The notes beneath the pieces are model-generated. The model was not told the DNA's origin. It saw only the letters and a program-made list of their open reading frames with translations, and did no database searches. From assembly GCA_016789005.1 (NCBI GenBank), contig JAEURA010000057.1, positions 1 through 64,000 on the forward strand: a stretch of DNA of 64,000 nucleotides. The letters are read 5' to 3'. This DNA is from Anaerolineae bacterium. GTDB lineage: Bacteria; Chloroflexota; Anaerolineae; Aggregatilineales; Phototrophicaceae. A program made the translations under genes and the position numbers. Below are positions 58,453-64,000 of this stretch, one piece after another; position 1 is the first letter of the stretch; each line of letters opens with the position of its first letter.

Positions 58453-59783
58453 GAAAGCGCGCGGCGATGCGGGCAGGGTCACTGGAAGCAGATTCCTTTG
58501 AGAAGCGGCGCTGGCATCAAAATCGTCTGGAACCTTTGCTGCTTGCGCTAAGCTTCGTATTCCTGGCACTCAACGCAGCAGCCCTGTCTATCGCGCAACC
58601 AGAACGCGACTCCTCTGTCTGGTTGGTCGTTGCGGTCTGGCTGGTATGTGCCGTCGCCGGAAGCACTCTGCTGCGTCGAACGCTCACGCACTGCGACCCG
58701 TTCATCTTCCCAGTAACGATGTTCCTTTCCGGGTGGGGACTGATCATCATCGAGCGAGTCGCGCCGAATTTCGCCGCGCGCCAGACGATCTGGCTGGCGC
58801 TGGCTGTGATCCTGATGATCGCCACAGCCGGTTTTCCACGACTCATCGTCCTGCTGCGCCAATACCGCTACACCCTCCTCTTCGGAGGCTTGGCGCTGCT
58901 CGTCGCGACGATCCGTTTTGGCAGCAATCCCTCCGGCATCTCTGGCGCGCCGGCGTTGTGGCTGAGCCTGGGCGATTTCTATTTCCAGCCGTCTGAACCT
59001 CTGAAAATCATGCTGGTGGTCTTCCTCGCCAGCTACCTCGCCGAGCAGTACGCCGTCGTGCGGGTCGAGCATGCGGCGTTCGGCAAGACACCCACGCCCC
59101 GCGTGGTCGGTCCGGTACTGCTGATGTGGGGACTGTCTGTGATTGTGCTGGTCTGGCAGCGTGATCTCGGCACAGCGGCGATCTTTTTCCTGGTCTTCCT
59201 TACCCTGGTCTACGTCGCCAGTGGTCAGCTCCGACTGCTAATCGGCGGCAGCATCCTGGCGCTCGCTGCAGGCGCCGCAGCCTACATCCTTTTTGGAGTC
59301 GTGCGCCTGCGGGTCGATGCCTGGCTCAACCCCTGGCTGGAAGCAGATGGACGGGCTTATCAGATTGTGCAAAGCCTGATCGCCGTCGCATCCGGAGGGG
59401 TCTTCGGGCAGGGAATCGGGCAAGGTTCACCGACCTACATCCCGGTCATTCATTCCGATTTCATCTTCGCTGCGCTCGCCGAAGAATGGGGGCTGGTTGG
59501 AATTGTCACGGCGCTGTTCTGCTTCGCGTTAATTTGCATGCGCGGGCTGCGGAATACCGTCGAACTGCGCCCTTTCCCGGCGCTGCTCGGCGTGGGTCTC
59601 AGCGCGCTGCTGGCGATCCAGGGGTTTCTGATCATCGGCGGAGTCCTCAAAGTCGTCCCGCTGACCGGAGTGACTGTCCCGTTCATGAGCTACGGCGGAA
59701 GCTCTCTGATCACCAACTTTGTGCTGATCGGCTTGATGCTTAGACTTTCGGCAGGAGAACAGGCGCTTGCTTTTCCAGCGTGA
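58449..59783 (+). CDS. FtsW/RodA/SpoVE family peptidoglycan glycosyltransferase
   Basis: This 444-residue SEDS polymerase has about ten membrane segments. The signature is present: GDFYFQPSEPLKIMLVVFLA, VLVWQRDLGTAAIFFLVF, and the C-terminal PFMSYGGSSLITNFVLIGLM. It would polymerise lipid II, normally with a class B PBP as partner; here the next gene encodes a PBP-like protein without the usual catalytic residues. Start TTG 58449 shares TTGA with mtnP, as thiP does with thiB; ATG 58467 (with GAGAAAG before it) is the alternative. It overlaps the pbp start by 17 bases. Confidence 0.92.
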   Translation: MRKRAAMRAGSLEADSFEKRRWHQNRLEPLLLALSFVFLALNAAALSIAQPERDSSVWLVVAVWLVCAVAGSTLLRRTLTHCDPFIFPVTMFLSGWGLIIIERVAPNFAARQTIWLALAVILMIATAGFPRLIVLLRQYRYTLLFGGLALLVATIRFGSNPSGISGAPALWLSLGDFYFQPSEPLKIMLVVFLASYLAEQYAVVRVEHAAFGKTPTPRVVGPVLLMWGLSVIVLVWQRDLGTAAIFFLVFLTLVYVASGQLRLLIGGSILALAAGAAAYILFGVVRLRVDAWLNPWLEADGRAYQIVQSLIAVASGGVFGQGIGQGSPTYIPVIHSDFIFAALAEEWGLVGIVTALFCFALICMRGLRNTVELRPFPALLGVGLSALLAIQGFLIIGGVLKVVPLTGVTVPFMSYGGSSLITNFVLIGLMLRLSAGEQALAFPA

Positions 59784-61239
59784 GACGAAGAGACTCCTGG
59801 GCGTACTGCTGATGCTTTTTGCCACGCTTGCGCTCTCAGCCGCCTACTGGGTGGTCGATGGCGCAGCGACCTTGTTGGGACGCCCCGATAATCCGCGCCT
59901 GCTCGAAGCGGCGGCAGCAGTGCAGCGCGGCAGCATCTATGACCGCAATGGACATGTTCTCGTCAGTTCGTCCCCGGCAAGGTCGGGAGTCGGTGCGCCG
60001 ATGCAGCGCCAGTATCACGTTCCCGCTGCCTACAGCGTCCTCGGCTACTACAGTCTGCGCTACGGCGCGAGCGGCGTTGAGCTTGCCTTCGATAGTCATC
60101 TGACCGGGTCTGACCGTCCGATCACCATAGCAGAAGCGCTGGAGGGCGAATTGCTGCATCACCGGCCCGCCGGCGGCGACATCATGCTGACGCTGGACGC
60201 CGACATCCAGCAGCGATTGGCAGAGCGACTGAGGGGGTTCGCCGGTGCAGGAGTAGTGATCGATGTGCCTTCTGGCGATATCCTGGCGGCGGTCAGTCTG
60301 CCTACCTACGATCCAAACACGCTCGATACCGATTGGGATCAGCTGGTGTCACAATCGGGCGATCCGTTCTTCAACCGCGTCGTGCAGGGGCGATACCAGC
60401 CCGGAAGCGCTCTGCAAACACCTCTGATGGCTGCCGCCAGCCTCATTGAGTTCCCAGCAGACCGACGGTTTGAGTCCAGCACACTTCCGTTCGAACTGGC
60501 AGGCATATCGAGGGATGGCGGCACTGCCCAGAACGTTGTGTTGGAGTGTGCCGTTCGACTGCCTGAGCGCGCTCTGACGCTTCAGGAAGCCTACATCTAT
60601 GCCTGTCCATCCCCCTTTGCAGCCTTTGCCGAGGAAATCGGCGACACGGTGATCACCGCGATGATGGAGACTTTCCACGTCGAGGATACGCCAAGCCTGC
60701 CAGGTTTTCCGACAGCCATCGTCGAACCCCCGGCGGCTGAAAGCGCACCGTTTGCCGCCGATTCTTCCATAATCGCCGATGCACTGGGTCAGGGCGACAT
60801 CGTCGTGAGTCCCCTGATGATGGCAGTGATCAGCGCCGGCATCGTCAACGATGGCAATGCACCACCGCCTGCCCTGCTCTATGCGATGCGAACCCGCAGC
60901 GACGACAGCGATGGAAGCTGGGAACGCCTGGTCCAGACGACCCCAACGTTTCCGATAGCGACAATCAGCACCGCACGACTGCTGCAGGACTACATGCGGG
61001 AAGCCGTCATCAACGGCGCCGCCCAGAACGCCGGGCGTCCAGGGATTGACGTTGGAGGACACGCGGCGCTGGCGCATGCGGGCGACGAAACCCACGCCTG
61101 GTTCATCGGGTTCACAACACTTCAGAACGGACGCGGTGTTGCCATCGCCATCGTCATCGAGGACAATGCCGATCCGGGACTAGCGGCGGACATCGGCGGC
61201 GACGTTTTGCAGACCGCTCACGACAGGCAGAGCAGCTAG
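59767..61239 (+). CDS. Class B PBP-like protein with degenerate active site
   Basis: This 490-residue membrane-anchored protein has the transpeptidase layout: QRGSIYDRNGHVLVSS, a helper region, and the penicillin-binding domain (about 155-475). The framework around each catalytic motif is kept, but the residues are not. GRYQPGSALQTPL aligns with the SxxK box, so S214 is kept and Lys is Gln217. The SxN box region AYIYACPSPFAAFAEE reads ACP (279-281). The KTG box region DVGGHAALAHAG reads HAA (432-434). HAWFIGF (443-449) is intact. So it should not cross-link or bind beta-lactams normally. It starts at TTG 59767 with GGAG 9 bases upstream, inside ftsW. It may be a structural activator of FtsW/RodA (inference). 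Confidence 0.85.
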   Translation: MLFQRETKRLLGVLLMLFATLALSAAYWVVDGAATLLGRPDNPRLLEAAAAVQRGSIYDRNGHVLVSSSPARSGVGAPMQRQYHVPAAYSVLGYYSLRYGASGVELAFDSHLTGSDRPITIAEALEGELLHHRPAGGDIMLTLDADIQQRLAERLRGFAGAGVVIDVPSGDILAAVSLPTYDPNTLDTDWDQLVSQSGDPFFNRVVQGRYQPGSALQTPLMAAASLIEFPADRRFESSTLPFELAGISRDGGTAQNVVLECAVRLPERALTLQEAYIYACPSPFAAFAEEIGDTVITAMMETFHVEDTPSLPGFPTAIVEPPAAESAPFAADSSIIADALGQGDIVVSPLMMAVISAGIVNDGNAPPPALLYAMRTRSDDSDGSWERLVQTTPTFPIATISTARLLQDYMREAVINGAAQNAGRPGIDVGGHAALAHAGDETHAWFIGFTTLQNGRGVAIAIVIEDNADPGLAADIGGDVLQTAHDRQSS

Positions 61240-61913
61240 CCGCCCTCCCATAGACGGCGGCGCAGACCGAGCTTCTTCGACCACTTCGCCGTCTTACTGT
61301 TGGCATGCACCCAGACCGGGCTGTAACGCTGATCAGCCTGCGCGCTGCCCAGCGCGGCGATGAAGGCGACAGGACCGTCAAACGCCTCCATGAGCAGCGT
61401 GGCGCGCCCATATTCCGGTCGCGAATGCGCGTCTGATCCAACCGTCCGCATCAGCCCGTACCGCTGGGCAAACTGCGCTGCTTTGAGGTTGTCTTCGGTG
61501 AAGATACAACGCGAGTTGAACGTTTCGATGGCATCTACCCGGTCAATGATCTTCAGCAGCTCTGCTTCCTGCCACGCGCCTTTACGCAATCGGTCAAACG
61601 GATGCGAGACGCTGATCACCGCTCCCTGATCGCGCAGACGTCTGAGGGTCTCGTCGGGACTCAACCCTTCGGGAATGGACTCCTGCATGAAATAACCCAG
61701 CAGTTCGCCCTGATTCGTCATGATTTCCTCACCAACGATGATCCGCTCTGGCGCGAGCTGCTGCATTTGCAGCGCCCCTTCTGCAGTATTGTGATCGGTG
61801 ATGGCGAGCCGGTCGATTCCGCGCTGATCCATGAGCTGGAGAATCGTTTCGAAGCGAACAATGCAGTCCTTCGACCACAACGTATGAGTGTGGAGTTCAA
61901 CACGCCACTTCAC
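61236..61913 (-). CDS. PHP-domain phosphoesterase
   Basis: This protein of about 225 residues is a PHP metal-dependent hydrolase: VELHTHTLWSKDC, AITDHNTAEG, VGEEIMT, VSHPFDR and GSDAHSRPE carry the His and acidic metal ligands. Relatives act on 3',5'-bisphosphates or RNA 5' ends, or as histidinol phosphatases. GTG 61913 is chosen: AAGGA lies seven bases before it and the minus-strand promoter (61965-61957) leaves only starts below about 61950; ATG 61937 is possible, ATG 61988 is upstream of the promoter. Its stop interlocks with that of the pbp gene in CTAG. Confidence 0.87.
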   Translation of the reverse strand: MKWRVELHTHTLWSKDCIVRFETILQLMDQRGIDRLAITDHNTAEGALQMQQLAPERIIVGEEIMTNQGELLGYFMQESIPEGLSPDETLRRLRDQGAVISVSHPFDRLRKGAWQEAELLKIIDRVDAIETFNSRCIFTEDNLKAAQFAQRYGLMRTVGSDAHSRPEYGRATLLMEAFDGPVAFIAALGSAQADQRYSPVWVHANSKTAKWSKKLGLRRRLWEGG

Positions 61914-61956
61914 AGATTTTTCCTTGTACTTGCACATCCCAGGCGAAACCTCTGTC

Positions 61957-61965
61957 ATTCTAGCA
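61957..61965 (-). promoter_or_regulatory. Extended -10 promoter of the PHP gene
   Basis: On the minus strand the sequence reads TG-C-TAGAAT. Transcription would start near 61950, ruling out an ATG start at 61988. Confidence 0.5.
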
Positions 61966-61989
61966 GGCGAAGGGGCAGGAACAAGCATG

Positions 61990-61998
61990 TGCTATAAT
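61990..61998 (+). promoter_or_regulatory. Extended -10 promoter of the C39-like peptidase gene
   Basis: TG-C-TATAAT (61990-61998) with a perfect -10. The leader of about 100 bases contains the inverted repeat CCATGA-AGA-TCATGG (62038-62052). Confidence 0.6.
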
Positions 61999-62104
61999 GC
62001 ACCGTCGGCAACCCGTAGGGTGACTATTGACAATGAACCATGAAGATCATGGCAGACTGTCAGCGTTTGCTCGACGTTCGTCTAGCTGTTAGGGTTACGC
62101 CTCT

Positions 62105-63703
62105 ATGGAACATCAACATCAGAAGCCTGCTCACAGCGGTCCTTCGCCGATTCTGCTGTGGATATCGTTCATCCTCCTGTTTCTGTTCGCAGTCGCAGCA
62201 TTTGCCGGGTTCAGCTACTTCGCCAGTGGTCAGCGCCTTGCCGCTCTGATTCCGTATGCTGCTGTCGCTGTGGGCGGCGCAGCGCTGGCGCTCGTCGTCG
62301 GCGCGCTGCTGCTGCGGCGTCATCTGCCGCGTCTGTTCTGGTTGTGGACGATTCTGTTTGTCCTGGTTGCCCTATCCGTGGGCAGCGTGACGACGATCTG
62401 GGCGTACAGAAGCGTCCTGCCGCCGCGCTACCAGGAGCAGTTTCTGACGGAAGTACCGCTCCTGCGAGCATTCCTGCCGCCGACGCCGCAAGGAGGAATC
62501 GTGCCCACCGCTGCCGCGACGAGCGCGTTTTCCGCCGAAGATTTGCTGAGCGCCCCGCTCCCAATCGGAACACCAACGTCAGTGCCGCCAACCCCTACCC
62601 AGGAGACGACTCTTCCGCCGACGGCAACTGCTTCGTCGGTCCCGGAAATGCCCACGCTCGCCCCGACTCTGCTGCCGTCTGCGACAACCCCGCCAACCAG
62701 CATCTCTGTCGCGCCGACTGAAGTCGCGCAGCAGATCGTGGATAGTTTCGCCGCGCCTGTTGCTTCGCGAATCTACGGATTCACCCATGTCCAGCAGGGC
62801 TGGAATAACTGCGGACCGGCAAACGTGACGATGGCGCTGAGCTACTATGGGTGGCAGGAAGATCAGGACTATGCCGCAGGTTTCCTGCGCCCGGATCGCG
62901 AAGACAAGAACGTCTCGCCCGCCGAACTGGTGGCATTTGTCAATGAGCATACCGGGGTGCGCGCGATCACCCGTATTGGCGGTGACGTGGCGCTGCTCAA
63001 GCAGTTCATCGTCAACAACATCCCGGTGATCATCGAGCGCAGCTACACGCCGGAAGGTTATGACTGGATCGGGCACTACCAGACGGTTGTAGGCTATGAC
63101 GACAACGCCAGGGAATTCTATGTCTACGATAGCTATCTGGGAACAGGCGTCGCCGGCGCGGGACTGCCTGAAAGTTACGCCGAATTCGATAACGGATGGC
63201 AAGCCTTCAACCGGGTCTTCATCGCCATCTACGAGCAGGATCGCGAATCAGTTGTCCAGAATATCCTCGGCGAGCGCGCGGACGTGAACCGCGCTGCCGA
63301 AATCGCCCTGGAAGTGGCGCGTGAGGAAGCTCGTGTCGATCGGCAGAACCCGTTTGTCTGGTTCAACATGGGCGGTGCGCTCACCAAGCTGGGCTTGTAC
63401 GAGGAAGCCGCCCGCTACTTCGACGAAGCGCGCCGGCTCAATACGCCGTTTCGCATGCTGTGGTATCAGTTCGCGCCGTTCGAAGCTTACTTCATGGTAC
63501 AGCGCTATGAGGACGTGCTGGCGCTGGTCAACAACAACCTGGTGAACGGCGGACAGTACGTGGAAGAAACCTTTTACTGGCAGGGACGCGCACTCGCCGC
63601 GATGGGTCGAAGCCAGGAAGCGGTGACTGCGCTCCAGCGGGCGCTGGCGCAGAACCCTTATTTCGATGAGGCGCAGCAGGCGCTGAACGCTCTGAATGTC
63701 TGA
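62105..63703 (+). CDS. Membrane-anchored C39-like cysteine peptidase with TPR-like tail
   Basis: The 532-residue protein has three hydrophobic segments in its first 110 residues, a Thr/Pro/Ser linker (about 120-210), a C39-type peptidase domain with Cys236 in QQGWNNCGPANVTM, His324 in DWIGHYQTVVGYDD and Asp342 in FYVYDSYLG, and a C-terminal helical repeat region (about 400-530) with TPR-like EEAARYFDEARRLN and SQEAVTALQRALAQNP. Unlike bacteriocin exporters there is no ABC part. It may cleave or bind an exported protein or peptide outside the membrane. No clear Shine-Dalgarno; AGGG lies 11 bases upstream. murJ follows after ten bases. Confidence 0.78.
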   Translation: MEHQHQKPAHSGPSPILLWISFILLFLFAVAAFAGFSYFASGQRLAALIPYAAVAVGGAALALVVGALLLRRHLPRLFWLWTILFVLVALSVGSVTTIWAYRSVLPPRYQEQFLTEVPLLRAFLPPTPQGGIVPTAAATSAFSAEDLLSAPLPIGTPTSVPPTPTQETTLPPTATASSVPEMPTLAPTLLPSATTPPTSISVAPTEVAQQIVDSFAAPVASRIYGFTHVQQGWNNCGPANVTMALSYYGWQEDQDYAAGFLRPDREDKNVSPAELVAFVNEHTGVRAITRIGGDVALLKQFIVNNIPVIIERSYTPEGYDWIGHYQTVVGYDDNAREFYVYDSYLGTGVAGAGLPESYAEFDNGWQAFNRVFIAIYEQDRESVVQNILGERADVNRAAEIALEVAREEARVDRQNPFVWFNMGGALTKLGLYEEAARYFDEARRLNTPFRMLWYQFAPFEAYFMVQRYEDVLALVNNNLVNGGQYVEETFYWQGRALAAMGRSQEAVTALQRALAQNPYFDEAQQALNALNV

Positions 63704-63713
63704 GGTCACGAGG

Positions 63714-64000
63714 ATGCAAAGCCAGGCACAAACAGATGGCGGCGATCCGGGTGCGCGTCGGTCCGCCAGTCGCAAGATCGCCTTTGATACCCTCGTCGTG
63801 ATGGTCGCCTTTGGCACGGCAAAAGCCATCAGTCTGATCCAGACGTTTGTTATTGCCCGTGTCTTTGGCGTGGGCAGTGAATGGGACGCCTACGTCACTG
63901 CCAACCGTATTCCAGAACTGATCTTCACGCTCATCGCCGGCGGTGCGCTGGCTCACGCCTTCATCCCGATTTTCGGCGGTTTCCTGGCACGTGGCGACAA
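63714..64000 (+). CDS. murJ: Lipid II flippase MurJ, 5' part (runs off the window)
   Basis: ATG 63714 has GAGG (63702-63705) eight bases upstream, and the frame stays open to the window end, giving 95 codons. After a polar start (MQSQAQTDGGDPGARR) the sequence VMVAFGTAKAISLIQTFVIA, FGVGSEWDAYVTANRIPELI and TLIAGGALAHAFIPIFGG matches the first membrane segments of MurJ/MviN, including the Arg-Ile-Pro and GGAL motifs. It moves lipid II across the membrane, or another polyprenyl-linked glycan. It would be co-transcribed with the C39-like gene. Confidence 0.87.
   Translation, partial: MQSQAQTDGGDPGARRSASRKIAFDTLVVMVAFGTAKAISLIQTFVIARVFGVGSEWDAYVTANRIPELIFTLIAGGALAHAFIPIFGGFLARGD

Overview
This 64 kb window is a dense, GC-rich (roughly 60 %) bacterial chromosome segment carrying about 53 protein genes. 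I see no rRNA or tRNA gene, no CRISPR array, no insertion sequence or phage integrase, and no recognisable DNA-binding regulator. Gene content points to a Chloroflexota bacterium, probably close to Anaerolineae: secreted proteins with DUF4397 and SH3 domains joined by Thr/Pro linkers, a baseplate-J-like membrane protein next to ruvX and mltG, YfhO-type membrane proteins, and two FHA genes ahead of ftsW and a PBP gene. That assignment is inference from gene style, not a phylogenetic test.

Layout. 1-6.2 kb: the 3' part of a secreted serine protease, a lone ABC ATPase, a LysM L,D-transpeptidase, a fused ATP sulfurylase/APS kinase and a Gfo/Idh oxidoreductase. 6.4-8.2 kb: an alpha/beta hydrolase converging on a J-domain protein. 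8.4-12.4 kb: a promoter, TPP riboswitch and intrinsic terminator in front of thiBPQ (thiamine uptake). 12.4-24 kb: the two CoA-transferase-like subunits, separated by about 4.8 kb, with nagA, ctpA, secG and an oligopeptide-type binding protein between them; then rtcB, a TauE/SafE permease, tyrS, a PNPOx-like flavoprotein and rlmD. 24-30.8 kb: alaS, a baseplate-J-like protein, ruvX, mltG and a short binding-protein-like lipoprotein. 30.7-40.1 kb: nucleotide, NAD and methyl-cycle salvage (pyrimidine-nucleoside phosphorylase, a nicotinamidase-like hydrolase, mtnA, pncB coupled to an orphan CpaF-like ATPase, a PfkB kinase with ahcY) plus a DsbA-like protein. 40.2-45.3 kb: a large DUF4397/SH3 surface protein, gmd, tatD and a small secreted protein with an internal duplication. 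45.5-53.6 kb: a five-gene translationally coupled polysaccharide/glycosylation operon. 53.6-56.3 kb: rpsF-ssb-rpsR and a membrane-anchored PpiC foldase, closed by a terminator. 56.3-61.2 kb: an operon with a leaderless-looking promoter, fhaA-fhaB-mtnP-ftsW-pbp. 61.2-64 kb: a PHP phosphoesterase, a membrane-anchored C39-like peptidase with a helical repeat tail, and the start of murJ.

Common threads are cell envelope biogenesis (L,D-transpeptidase, MltG, FtsW/RodA, PBP-like protein, MurJ, SecG, glycan operon) and salvage of cofactors and nucleosides. The most unusual observation is the PBP-like protein at 59767-61239. It keeps the class B PBP sequence framework, but all three catalytic motifs (SxxK, SxN, KTG) are altered, so it looks like a non-catalytic partner of the adjacent FtsW/RodA protein. 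A second pattern concerns the 11 convergent gene pairs: seven overlap at their 3' ends, three of them with stop codons interlocked in four bases, and each of the four that do not overlap has a long perfect or near-perfect hairpin between the stops.
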